Source: Peromyscus leucopus (lineage: Eukaryota > Chordata > Mammalia > Rodentia > Cricetidae). Taken from it: 64,000 bases of DNA. A program made the translations under genes and the position numbers. Under the pieces are notes generated by a model. That model did not search any database. It saw only the letters and a list, made by a program, of their open reading frames with translations, and had not been told where the DNA came from. Below, piece by piece: positions 24,143-35,020 of this stretch; within the stretch, counting starts at the first letter, position 1; each line of letters begins with the position of its first letter. The DNA lies in NCBI RefSeq assembly GCF_004664715.2, contig NC_051071.1:29886161-29950160 (forward strand), written 5' to 3'.

Positions 24143-24950
24143 TGATGAGCAGGAGAGTACTGGAAGAGACAACTGGAAAAAGGAGCGTTTGGGGGTGAAG
24201 TAGAAACCTAGTTCAATGGAAACTCCCAAGAATCTACAACAGTGACCCTAGCTAAGATTCTTAGCAATAGGGAATATGTAGCCCTAATTGGCCATCTCCT
24301 GTAACCAGGTAAGACTTCCAGGGAAGGGATTGTGAACTCAACCCAGCCACATAACCTTCAACCTGCAATTTATCTGGCCTACAAGGTATGCTGTAGTAAA
24401 CGTGGCACAGAAATGGCGGAACTGGCCAGCAATGACTGGTCTAGTGAGACGTATGCCATGAGAAGGAACCTACCCCTGACACTGCCTGGAGGGCCAGGAC
24501 CCAGAGGCTAGATATCCCAGATACCTAGGTTAGAATCAAACACAACTGGCTAAAGAAAAAAGAAAAAAAAGAAAAGAAAAAAGTCAATGTAATGATGCCT
24601 AATGCCTAATGTAATTCTGCTATACTTATAGATTGGTGCCTACCATAATTGTCATTAGAGAGGCATCATCCAGTAACTGATGGAAACAGATGCAGAGACC
24701 CACAGTCAGACTCAGAGAGCTCGGGGAATCTTGAGGAGGAGGGGAAAGAAGAATTGTAGGAACTAGAGTGGTCAAGGACACCACAAGTAAACTCAACTAA
24801 TCTGGGCCCATAGGGACTCACAGAAACTGAAGTGACAACCAGGGAGCCTGCATAGGACTGACCTAGGCACTCTGCATATATGTTACAGTTGTGTAGCTTG
24901 GTCTTCTTGAGGGAATCTTAACAGTGGGAGCAGGGGCAGTCTCTGACTCT

Positions 24951-26347
24951 TCTTTTTTTATTTATTTTTTCTTTAAGATTTTTTTTATTCATTTCACATA
25001 CCAACCACAGATCCCCCTCTCATTCTCCTCCTACTCCCTCCAGCCTTCCCCCCCCCCACCCTCCATCCTCTTCTCTGAAAAGGTAAGGCCTCCCATGAGG
25101 AGTCAGCAAAGCCTGATACATTCAGTTGAGAAAGGTCCAAGTCGTTCCCCCTGCATCAAGGCTGTGCAAAGTATTCCATGACAGTTAATGGGCTCCAAAA
25201 GCCAGTTTATACACCAGGGACAGATCCTGGTCCCACTGCCAGGGGCACTTCAAACAGACCCAGCTACACAACTGTCTCACTTGTGAGGAAGGCCTAGTTC
25301 AGTTCCATGCAGTCTCCACAGCTGTTGGTCTAAAGTTCATGAGTTCCTGTGAGCTCGGTTCAGTTGTCTCTGTAGATTTCCTCCATCATGATCTTGATAC
25401 CCCTTGCTCATAGAATCCCTCTTCCTTCTCTTCTACTGAACTCCTGTGGCTCAGTCTGGTGCTTGGCTGTCAGTCTTTGCATCTACTTCCCTCAGTTCCT
25501 GGATAAAGGCTCTATGATGACAGTTAGGGTATTCACCAATATGATTACTGGGTTAGGCTAGTTCAGGCACCCTCTTCACTATTGTTAGTAGTCTAAGCTG
25601 GGGTCATCCTTGTAGATTCCTGGGAACTTCTCTAGCACCAGGTTTCTTCCTATCCCCATGATGTCTCCCTCTATCAAGCTATCTTTTTTCTTGCTCTCAC
25701 ACTCCATCCTGTTCCAGCTCAACCATCTTGTTCCCTTGTTCTCATGCCCTATCCCCTATCCTCTATTGCCCCCCCTCACCTCCAATTTACTTAGGAGATC
25801 TCATCTGTTTCCCCTTCCCAAGGCTATCCATATGGCCCTCTTAGGGTCCTCATTGTTAGCTACCTTCTCTGGAGCTGTGGGTTATAGTCTGGTTATCCTT
25901 TGCTTTACATCTAGTATCAACTTATGAGTGAATACATACCATATTTGTCTTTCTGAGTCTGAATTACCTCACTCAGGATGATGTCTTCTAGTTTCATCCA
26001 TTTGCCTACAAATTTCATGATGTCATTGTTTTTCACAGCTGAGTAGTAAGTACTCCATTGTGCAAATATACCACATTTTCTTTATCCATTCTTCAGCTGA
26101 GGGGCATCTAGGTTGTCTCCAGGTTCTGGCTATTATGAATAATGCTGCTGTGGACATAATTGTGCAAGTGTCCTTGTGGTATGATTGAATATTCCTTGGG
26201 TATATGCCCAAAAGTGATATCATTTGGGTCCTAAGGTAAATAGATTTCTAATTTTCTGAGAAAGCACCATACTTATTTTCAAAGTGGCTGTACAAATTTG
26301 CAGTCCAACAGTGGATGAGTGTTCCCCTTGCTCCACATCCTCTCCAA
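24951..26347 (-). mobile_element. 5'-truncated L1, opposite strand
   Basis: Reverse-oriented: T-rich 3' tail (24951-24998), 3' UTR, then the ORF2 C-terminus at 25930-26347. The minus ORF at 26023-26223 reads LLGIYPRNIQSY and [19 protein letters not shown], which is L1 ORF2. It is truncated within ORF2 at about 26347. The 85- and 89-aa plus-strand ORFs over it are antisense artefacts. Confidence 0.85.
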
Positions 26348-26500
26348 CGGAGGCATGCCTTTTCTGAAGAGAAATTGAGGGGGAGTGCATGTGGGGCAGA
26401 GGGGAGATGGTGTTGAGGGACTGGGTAGAGAAGATGGAGGGAAAGCCACAGTCACAATATAAAAAATAATAATAATTGTAAAAAAATCATTAAAAATACG

Positions 26501-27358
26501 TATTTCTTCAACATTCTAATTTTGTATTGCAGACAATAAAATGAGACTGATCACTTCTTTATATGTAATAGTTTGCACTGTTTTATTTTTCTTTCTTTAA
26601 CAGGATTTTGTAGATCTGCCTTAATCCTTAAGGACCACATTTCAAGTATATTTTGTTCCCTCCTATACAATCAAACAAACTCCTGGGAAACGGATTCATA
26701 TGTCAATAAACTGTACTTATAAGCACAACACAAAATCACTATTGCCAGGAGACACTGGGGCATAAAAAGTAACAAGAAATAAAGTTCAGGACAAGGCTGA
26801 ACACTGGAAAAATGAAGTAGCATGTTTGTGACTGTCAGTCAATGGGCAGGCTGAAGTGCTCGTTATGCAGTAGATATTTTATGATAGAAAAAGACAAGAT
26901 ATTTTCATAAAGAACAAGTAGAAATACCTTCAAAGATATCATAGCTACGAAATATTGATAAAAAGGATAAATGCATAAGATGCTGAGTATAAGTCTGATT
27001 TTTTTTTTGCTAAGCCCAACATATGCATATGTACCATAAATTCAAAGCAGTATACCTGAAAAGAAGTGAATTTTACTAACTATTAACTGCCTCAGAGGAT
27101 GAAGATTAGAACCAGAGAAGAATGGGCATGATGGTGGGGGTGATCTACATCTAGATAGTAGTTTGGGTTGGCCTGGCCTATACCATTCTCAAAATTCAGT
27201 GAGTGTATGGTTAAATTTGTTCTTTTTGGGATATAACTAGTATATCTAAATATAAATCATTTAAACTTTAAAAAAATAATAATAATATTCACTTTGTAGC
27301 ATGTGCTATCTACAATTGACTTAAATGCAGCAAAAATAAGTACTGATGGATGACTGTG
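26501..27358. other. Unique AT-rich stretch
   Basis: No gene or named repeat recognised. Confidence 0.4.
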
Positions 27359-27751
27359 TGCCTTGTTTAGTATTCTATTGCTATGAAGAAACATCATGAT
27401 CAAGTTAATTTATGGAAGAAAGAATCTATTAAGGGCTTAAAATTTCAGAGGGTAGGAGTCCATGACCATCATGGTGGAGAGCATGGCAACAAGTAGGCAG
27501 CCATGGTGCTGGAGCAGTAGCTGAGAACTCACATCTTGAAACAGAAAAATGAGGGAAAACGATGTTGGAAATGGTGTGTCTTATGAAAGCATGCTCCTAG
27601 TGGCACAACCCCTTCAACAAGGCTATGACTTCTCATGCTTCTCAAACATTTCCACCAATTGAGGACCAAATACATTTTGGTCCTCATATATCATATACCA
27701 TACTCAACTGTATGACCCTTGGAAGTCATTCTCATTTAAGCCACCAAACTA
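27359..27751 (-). mobile_element. MT-type MaLR LTR, reverse
   Basis: Runs from GTATTCTATTGCTATGAAGA to GTCATTCTCATTTAAGCC, the reverse of the MT 3' and 5' ends. Diverged. Confidence 0.75.
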
Positions 27752-27926
27752 GGGGATGAGTAAATGCATAGTTACACACATTAGCATTTCATCAAGTTTA
27801 TTCTAGCATTTAGATATTTACTGGTTAGTATGAAATTTAAAGCAATTTGGTTAATCTCTTGGAGGGATTAGGTAGAAAACTGTAAATATATTTGAGGAAT
27901 CAAGACAAAACAAAAACAAAGCAAAC

Positions 27927-27928
<2 letters not shown>

Positions 27929-27967
<39 letters not shown>
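27929..27967. repeat. (CA)19 microsatellite
   Basis: Pure CA run after an A/C-rich lead-in. Confidence 0.97.
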
Positions 27968-27968
<1 letters not shown>

Positions 27969-28062
27969 AAAACCTCAAAACATTCTTTAATTCTTACATG
28001 GACACTTACAGGGTCTAGTTTTATTTTACTTTTGACACTGGGCCTCTAATTATTTGCTTCCT

Positions 28063-28247
28063 AGAAACAGGGTTTCTCTATGTAGCTTTGCGCCTTTCCT
28101 GGAACTCACTTGGTAGCCCAGGCTGGCCTCCAACTCACAGAGATCCGCCTGCCTCTGCCTCCCGAGTGCTGGGATTAAAGGCGTGCGCCGCAGCCGCCGC
28201 CGCCGCCGCCGCCGCCGCCACCGCCACCGCCACCACCACCGCCCGGC
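28063..28247 (-). repeat. B1 SINE with (GCC)n expansion
   Basis: Reverse B1 from GAAACAGGGTTTCTCTA to GCCCGGC, including TGTAGCTTTGCGCCTTTCCT (typical of cricetid B1) and CTGGGATTAAAGGCGTGCG. The triplet region 28186-28241 is expanded to about 19 GCC/ACC units. The plus ORF at 28088-28294 (poly-Ala) is not a gene. Confidence 0.93.
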
Positions 28248-28734
28248 TGAAACCTAAAATCAATAGCCTTTGCAATCTAAGAGCCTGCCACTGAAATTTT
28301 TAAACATAGAGCTAATGTGATGGATTTTGAATGTCTGAAAAAAAAAACACATTTTGATGAATATTGAGATAGTAGTGTTTTTAAAACATGTTTACCTGCT
28401 TATTTTTCTCATATTCAGTGAATATTCTTGATCAATAAGGGCAAGAATTGTGAGTTTGGGGAGGCTCTCTTCTTTTCCATGAGCTCTTGTCATGTCTTCA
28501 CTCTTTTGTAGATGATCATTTCTAGATACGTCTCATTCCTATTGAAAATTCCCATCCCCTTCTTTCCATGTAGCCAGAAATGTTGCTGTTCCCATCACTA
28601 TTTGAAACTTTACTGCCCAGTTTTAAATTCCTAGTTTTTGTTTTTTGCTGACAGACACTTGTCTTTCTTTTTCTTCTCTCATTCCTTCTTTCCTCCCTCC
28701 CTCCCTCCTTCCTCCCTTTCTTAAATTTATTTAT

Positions 28735-28929
28735 TGAGCTGGAGAGATGGCTTAGCAGTTAAGAGTACTCTTACCGCCGGGCGATGGTGGCACACGCCTT
28801 TAATCCCAACACTCGGGAGGCAGAGGCAGGTGGATCTCTGTGAGTTCGAGGCCAGCCTGGGCTACCAAGTAAGTTCCAGGAAAGGCACAAAGCTACACAG
28901 AGAAACCCTGTCTCGAAAAACCAAAAAAA

Positions 28930-28960
<31 letters not shown>

Positions 28961-29085
28961 GAAAGAGTACTCTTACAGAAGACCAGGGTTCAATATCCGA
29001 GACCCACTTGATGTCTCATTCACTGACTCTGGTTCCAGGAGACCTAATACCTTCTTCTGGCCTCTATGGTTACCAGACTATATCC
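28735..29085 (+). repeat. B2/B3-type SINE split by a B1
   Basis: GAGCTGGAGAGATGGCTTAG head (28737-28774) and the body after 28976 (AGAAGACCAGGGTTCAATAT to TTCTGGCCTCTATGG) are one element interrupted by a B1 with a perfect 14-bp TSD. A similar SINE lies in opposite orientation directly to the right. Confidence 0.85.
28775..28962 (+). repeat. B1 SINE nested in a B2/B3 SINE
   Basis: Full B1 from GCCGGGCGATGGTGG to a long A-tail (28924-28962). The TSD AAGAGTACTCTTAC is perfect on both sides (28761-28774 and 28963-28976). Little divergence and a long tail suggest a young insertion. The 161-aa ORF at 28734-29219 runs through this composite and is not a gene. Confidence 0.95.
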
Positions 29086-29087
29086 TT

Positions 29088-29287
29088 ATGGGTATTTTGC
29101 CTGTGTATGTTATGGGCACCATGTGCATGCCTGGTGCCCTAGGAGATCTGAAAAATGGCACTACATCCCTGGGAACTGGAGTTTCAGAAGCTTGTGAAAT
29201 ACCACAATATGGGTGGTAGGAACTGAACGTAGGTCCCTTGCCAACGCAAAAAAAGGCTCTAAACCATTGAGCTGTCTCTCCAGCCCA
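29088..29287 (-). repeat. B3-type SINE, reverse
   Basis: Reverse complement starts GGGCTGGAGAGACAGCTCAA (29287 leftwards) and ends near 29088. With the element at its left it forms an inverted SINE pair. Confidence 0.8.
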
Positions 29288-29641
29288 ACTCAGCTCCTCT
29301 GCAATTTTGCCTGCCTGTTGGCTGCATTTGCCTTAAGTCAGGGGTCATTTTTCCCCCTTCAGATTTAAAAGTCATGTTTTGGATTTAGGTATTCTAATTC
29401 TTATTGAAAACACAAAGCAGGTGCTCTCTGCTTTGTTTTGTTTGTTTAAATCTCTTTTAATTGTAAGTAGAATTGCATTTCACCTGTATTCTGAGTATGG
29501 CATCATTTCTTATCGCTCATCCAACATCATGAATCAAGTGTTTCTATAACCCTGGAGTTCATGTGTCAAAGCCCCAGATCTCAGTGTGATATTATCCAAA
29601 GGTGAAGTCTTCTGGTGATAATGAGGTGGAAATTGATTCTT

Positions 29642-29798
29642 TTTTTTTCTCCATCTACTTTTTAATTAAGAAATTTTTTATTCATTTTACATACCAACTG
29701 CAGAGCTCCCTCTTTTCCTTCCTCTTGCCCCCCTCAACCTTACTCCCCTCCAATCCACACCCCATTTTCTCCTCTGAAAAGGTATGGTCTCCCTTGGA
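29642..29798 (-). mobile_element. Short L1 3'-end insertion
   Basis: Reverse-oriented L1 3' UTR (T-rich tail, AAAGGTATGGTCTCCC at the far end) of about 157 bp. Imperfect TSDs surround it: GGAAATTGATTCTT at left and GGAAGTTAATTCTT at right, 12 of 14 matches. Confidence 0.8.
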
Positions 29799-29859
29799 AG
29801 TTAATTCTTGAAAATAGGACTTTCAATTATCATAATGAGAATAATTCCCCCGCTGTTGT

Positions 29860-29948
29860 TTTTGTTTGTTTGTTTATTGTTTTATGTTTGTTTGTTCAAG
29901 ATAGGGTCTCACTATGTAGCTCTGGCTGACCTAGAACTTACTATGACT
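29860..29948 (-). repeat. Truncated B1 fragment, reverse
   Basis: GTTTGTTTGTTTATTG tail side followed by AGATAGGGTCTCACTATGTA and GGCTGACCTAGAACTTACTA. Only the 3' half remains. Confidence 0.7.
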
Positions 29949-30599
29949 GGAGAGATTAATTCCTTGACAAGATTAGAAAAAGAGAAACCACTTTGATCTC
30001 TACAGCCCCCTGCAAACCAAGGAAATGGATCTCAACAGACATCAAATCTCAAATAGCATGTTCTCATCCTGCTTAGCCCCTAAACTTAAAAATATATACC
30101 TACTGTTGAAATTAACACATTTATGGTACATTGTAGGGCTGATTGAAAAGATTAGATGTTCAAAAGACATCTTATGGTCAGTATCAGAAATTCATAAAGA
30201 TCTTACATAAACTTTAATGTCTACCCAGAATCAGCATAGGATATTTGTTATTATCAAAGCCAAGTGGACCAGTTATCCTTGTTGTGTACAGATCCTTGCC
30301 TTCCCTGACATCAGCACATTGCTCCCGACTCTCTAGCTTTCAGAAATGTTTTATTACAGCTGAAATTTTAGAGAAACCCACTGGCCCTCAAAACCTGGTC
30401 TATATGACCATTGAGCCATATTTCACCACAGAACTGGAGCACAACACTAGGCCATCTCTAAGTGTGTGTTAGAAATGAGTGACTTTATGAGAACATAAAG
30501 GTTTAGAAAGATTTGATGATGACAATGGTCCCATAATCACAGCTGTGACAGTGTAGTGATGTGGATTAAACTAGAAAGAGCACCTGCTTTCTTGTCCTG

Positions 30600-30698
30600 G
30601 TCTTTTCCTCTTCTTCTCTTCTCTTCTTTTCTCATCTCTTCTCTTCTCTTTTCTTCTCTCTTCTCCTCTTTTTTCTTCCTTTTCTTTCTTTTTTCCCC
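30600..30698. repeat. Homopyrimidine (TTCTC)n tract
   Basis: About 100 bp with hardly any purine on the plus strand. Potential triplex (H-DNA) former. Confidence 0.9.
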
Positions 30699-31014
30699 AA
30701 CTAAATAACTTTGGACAAGATGGCCTTTCCTCTCTGGCTTTGCTTTTTCATGTATGAAGTGAGACTAATAATCATCCTGTCCATCTCAGAAGACACTGCC
30801 TCAGTGAGTCCAAAGGTAACATTTTATGGTGACATGAATAGCTCTGATCTATATGCAACTCTCACTCGACTGGAAATATTATTCTTCCAAAAATAGACAT
30901 AAGCAAGGAGAATGGAAAGCAGAAATGTGTGAAGTGGAAAAGCAGCTTTGATCAATAATACCATATTGACTAGTTGGTGTACACCTTCCTAGCACAGTGT
31001 AGAAATCAGAAACA

Positions 31015-31170
31015 AGCCAGGTGGTGGTGGCGCACACCTTTATTCCCAGCACTCGGGAGGCAGAATGAGGCGGATCTCTGTGAGTTCGAGGCTAGCCTGA
31101 CCCACAGAGATCCAGGACAGGCACCAAAACTACACAGAGAAATCCTGTCCTAAAAACAACAACAAAAAAA
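31015..31170 (+). repeat. B1 SINE
   Basis: GCCAGGTGGTGGTGGCGCAC to the A/C tail, with a 14-bp TSD AGAAATCAGAAACA (31001-31014) and AGAAATCAAAAACA (31171-31184), one mismatch. Confidence 0.93.
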
Positions 31171-31266
31171 AGAAATCAAAAACAGACACAAATTCTGCAC
31201 TAAGGAAAGCACTAAAGTCTTGGTAGTGTTTGGAACTAACTTATCAAGCACCACTCCCTGCCCCCA

Positions 31267-31300
<34 letters not shown>
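31267..31300. repeat. (CA)17 microsatellite
   Basis: Pure CA run. Confidence 0.97.
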
Positions 31301-31302
<2 letters not shown>

Positions 31303-32971
31303 TAGAAACTATGCTAAATCCTTTATCTCCAACACTACTTGTCATACATAGAGTTTTCTGAATCATGTTCCTAAGGATTCTGACTCTGAAAACCTTTAAT
31401 TCAGCCTAAAAATTTTCAATGTCAGGAATCTCTCCTGGTTACAAGTATCAGGTTAAGATATGAGCCAGATGATAAACTATGGGATCCCAGTGGGCACAAA
31501 ATCAGAGAAGCCAAGATTTTCAAATATATCAACTGCAGAGACCATGTGAAACATAGGTTAAAAAATATACGATCCCAGGCTCTCCTCCTGGTTACTCTGA
31601 CACAGTAATCTGAATTAAACCAAAGAATCTGCATTCTCACATTCTCATTGTCTTAACTAACTCTTACAGTTGGGCAAATTTGTGCTTTAAGGGAGTTACC
31701 TACAGTTACCTACTAACATCTAAAAGGAAAATGAAGCCCAGTTCCCTGGTTCAAGGCAGACTTCATTCAGTTTTTTGTTTTTGTTTTTTTTTTTTTTTTC
31801 TGTCCCGGAAGAGCTACTGGGGTCTGCGTGGATTATTTGACTGCTCAGTCTGACAGTGTTCTCTTGCTGCATACAGGTATTTCTGATATCCTTGGCTCAA
31901 CCTTGCAATACCCTGTGTCAAGCTCATCACAAAGCCCTTGCAGCATGGAAATTGTAAAACACAACAGCTTCATGTCAAGTCTAGTGATGGGTAAAAACAA
32001 ATCCATGGAAACTGTTGTCACAGTCACAGGAACTGCTTAGGCAGCTGCAGGAAGCAAACAAATCCACTGTAACATTAACTCAGGCAGAAGGTTCCAGCTC
32101 ATTGAGAGCAAGCTCATTTGTTTTCCCATTAAGGCTCATCCAAGCCTACCTGGGCTGTGCTCACTAGGTTATAGTAGCGCCAGGGCAGAGCTGGGTAGAG
32201 TTGATAGATTTATGACACACTGCCTTGATGACATATTTACCAGACACTGCCTGCAAGAGCCAGAGGCCAGGAGCTGGAAGATGAGAGTACTTACTGGAAA
32301 CTGAGCCCACTGGGGGGAAAAAAACAGGTAGAAGGCAACTGATGAGAGAAGCCCCTCTTCGAATGTGTGCTCAGAGAGCAATGAGTCCTATGGATAGAGG
32401 ATGCAGAGATGGGAAAGTGGTCTTCTGAGAATCAGGAGGAGGGAGAAAGGATATCTACTCTGGCTCCTGTGCAGAGATGTGAGAAAGTGAAGTTTTTCTG
32501 AGCCCTGGATTCCATATTTTTTAAAAATAGAATTAAATTTATTCCACCTCACAGAGTTAGTGGACACAGAACGTAAGAGAAATGCAAGGATGCATCATCA
32601 TGCAGTCCAGTATTAGACATGATCATATATCCTTCAAGTTTACATGAGCCTGTGTTTGGAAAATACTCTTACCTCTGGCTATGTTCTATTTAAAGGAAGG
32701 AGAGCCCCACAGTATTAGTATGCTAAGGAGAGTTCTGTTTGAATGATTTCTGCTTATTGATAGAAAAAACAAGAAAGCAGGAACATAAAAATTATTATGC
32801 AAATCATACATTGAGACAGATTTTTCTCATTGATTGTTCATGAAACCCTTATGTTAGAAGCTACGTTTTCTCTATTAGCCATTGCTGTGTAAAAATCCTT
32901 TTAGAAATATAAAAGTAAGTCAGACAAATGTTGTGTCTTTGGTTGTTAGATAGTGTATATTCAAATATGTG
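31301..32971. other. Unique non-coding stretch
   Basis: Includes a T16-type run near 31784-31799 in the context TTTTTGTTTTTG. ORFs of 60-72 codons (31828-32040 plus, 32169-32381 minus) match nothing I recognise. Confidence 0.4.
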
Positions 32972-33190
32972 TGTTTTTCTTTCTATTGTCAAATTAACAT
33001 AACCAAGAGTCACTTGGGAAGGGTGATTCTCAATTGAGAGATAGCTCAAATAAAGACTGGTTTGTGTCCATGTCTGTGAAGAATCATCATGATTGTTGAT
33101 TGATGTGGAAGGATCCATGGCTAGAAATCCCTGTGACACAGGCTGGGTATGATGAACATATGCAACTTTCCAGAGGAACGATAGAAGATT
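32972..33190 (+). mobile_element. MaLR-type LTR fragment
   Basis: ATTGTCAAATTAACATAACC, AGTCACTTGGGAAG and ATTGTTGATTGATGTGG match the left half of the LTR also present at 53652-54038. Confidence 0.65.
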
Positions 33191-33229
33191 AGTCATACAT
33201 TTCAGCAGAATGTGGGTGGCTATATGTGC

Positions 33230-33490
33230 ACCTTTGAAGGGCAAAGGTTAACCTCAGCTGTTGTTGTTCAGGAACACAAGTGTTCTATTTTGAGACAAGA
33301 TATCTCACTGAGATCTATGGTTCACAGATTCAGGTATCCTGATAGGCCAGTGAGCCCCATGGCTCTTCCTGTCTCCATCTCCCCAGAGCTGAGCTTAAAA
33401 ATATATACGACCATAGTTGGATTTTTACATGTTTGCTGAGGATTGAACTCAGGTCCTTATTTTGCATGGCAAGAACTTCAGTTGAACTCT
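33230..33490 (-). repeat. Composite rodent SINE, reverse, degenerate
   Basis: TTGAGACAAGATATCTCACT, CAGTGAGCCCCATGG and GGATTGAACTCAGGTCCTTA are shared with the element at 38830-39125. Family name not certain. Confidence 0.5.
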
Positions 33491-33518
33491 CTCTCTACTC
33501 TAGTTGTTTAAGACTCCT

Positions 33519-34010
33519 TGTGGTGGTATTGTGTTCCCCAAAATATTGTGTACCCTGATAAACTTATCTGGGGTCAGAGAACAGAACAGCCACTAGATAC
33601 AGAGGCTAGAAAATGGTGGCACTTACACCTTTAATCCTAACATTCCAGAGGCAGAAATCCATCTGGATCTCTGTGAGTTCAAGGCCACACTGGAAACAGC
33701 CAGGCATGGTGATACACGCCTTTAATTCCACGAAGTGGGGGCAGAAAGCAGAAATGTATTTAAGGCATAAAGACCAGAAACTAGAAGCTTTTAGCTGGTT
33801 AAGCTTTCAGGCTCTTGAGAAGCACAGTTCAACTGAGATTCATTCCAGATGAGGACTCAGAGGCTTCCAGTCTGAGGAAACAGGATCAACTGAGGAATTG
33901 GGCGGTGAGGAAGCTGTAGCTTGTTCTGCTTCTCTCATCTTCCAGTGTTCACCTCAATACCTGCTCCAGGTTTATTTTCATTAATAAGAACTTTTAAGAT
34001 TCCTGCTACA
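33519..34010 (+). mobile_element. Solo LTR, family A copy 2
   Basis: 492 bp, TGTGGTGG...CTGCTACA, with a perfect 6-bp TSD ACTCCT (33513-33518 and 34011-34016). The TATA-like box is degraded here (TATTTAAGG near 33760). The 79-aa ORF at 33613-33852 is a chance ORF over the B1-like module. Confidence 0.88.
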
Positions 34011-34013
34011 ACT

Positions 34014-34399
34014 CCTTAGTTTGCTTTCTGCTGTGATAAACACTATGACCAAAGGCAAGTTGGAAATAAAAATGGTTTATCTCAGCTTACCCACTCAGGT
34101 GGCAGTCCAAGGGAAATCATGGCAGAAACTCATCTAGATCATGAACCTTGGAGGAAAGTATTTACTGGCTCAATCCCTCTGTCTGTGATCTCCCAGCTTT
34201 CTTATAGACCCTAGGACCATTTGCCCATAGCTGAAAACACTCATAATGTGTGAGACCATCCTCATCAATTAGCAATCAAGACAATTCTTCACGGACATGA
34301 CTATAGGTTAATGTAATCTGGACAATTCCTCAACTGACACTTTCTTTTCCCAGTGGCCCTTGGTTGTGTCAAGTTGGCAATGAAAACTAACTGGGACAG
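34014..34399 (-). mobile_element. MaLR-type LTR, reverse
   Basis: TAGTTTGCTTTCTGCTGTGA to GTGTCAAGTTGGCAATGAAA, the reverse of the rodent LTR seen at 13.1 kb. It directly abuts the TSD of family A copy 2. Confidence 0.75.
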
Positions 34400-34706
34400 G
34401 GTTTGTATGTCCAGGGCAAGAAGAAGGACAATAGAGACATCAAGAAATTTCTGAACTTCAGAGAATTGAATGGTTAAGGGGAAAATGTATCGTAACTTCA
34501 ATGTAGTACAATGATGAGCCCACTTTTTTCTGTGTCTATTTGTATGGTGGCCATAGCTTCCCTCCAGCACCCCTGAGAATCCACATAATGGGAGCCCCTC
34601 CATGTACAATTTTCAGATGTCTTCTCCTGTTAAGGGTAATACAAGCCTGAAAAGTCATCACCCTTCTACAAAGCAAGTGCATCTTGTTGTGACCCCAGGA
34701 CAATCC

Positions 34707-35016
34707 TGTAGTGGGTAGCCATTCCAGCTTTGGTCTGGAAGTTCCAACCCCCATTGAGGCTTCGGTAACTATCACACCTACAAGGCAGGGCCAAGGGAGG
34801 GCCCTGAAGACCTGAGATCAGTACATACCATGCTCTCTTGTTTCCTTGACCTGGATGTGAGAGGTAGACAAAGGGGAGTTCTCCAGAGAACACCACTGGA
34901 CTGCACTGTATCTTTTCCAGAACCCGCCACGTACCTATCCCTTCATTTATAAGTTACCCACTAAATAAATCTTCCTTTTAACTATGTGGAGTGGCCTTAA
35001 TGATTTCACCAATACA
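34707..35016 (+). mobile_element. Short solo LTR, ERV1-like
   Basis: 310 bp with TGTAGTGG...AATACA ends, AATAAA at 34964-34969 about 50 bp before the 3' end, and a 4-bp duplication ATCC (34703-34706 and 35017-35020). A 4-bp TSD is typical of class I (gammaretrovirus-like) elements, though four bases can match by chance. Minus ORFs over it (34536-34896) are artefacts. Confidence 0.6.
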
Positions 35017-35020
35017 ATCC

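Larger units (their letters stand above)
23706..26500 (+). mobile_element. Old L1 3' UTR (Lx-like), split by an LTR and by an opposite-strand L1
   Basis: Plus-strand L1 3'-UTR text occurs in three blocks: about 23706-23769, 24143-24950 (GAGAGTACTGGAAGAGACAA to GGGGCAGTCTCTGACTC) and 26348-26500 (CTTTTCTGAAGAGAAATTGA to the A-rich end). Between them lie an LTR (23770-24142) and a minus-strand L1 (24951-26347). From the family pattern as I remember it, some host 3' UTR at the second break appears to be missing. Confidence 0.75.

Noticed and set aside
28734..29219. 161-aa ORF
   Set aside because: Runs across a B2/B3 SINE, a nested B1 with poly(A), and SINE sequence again; no protein features.
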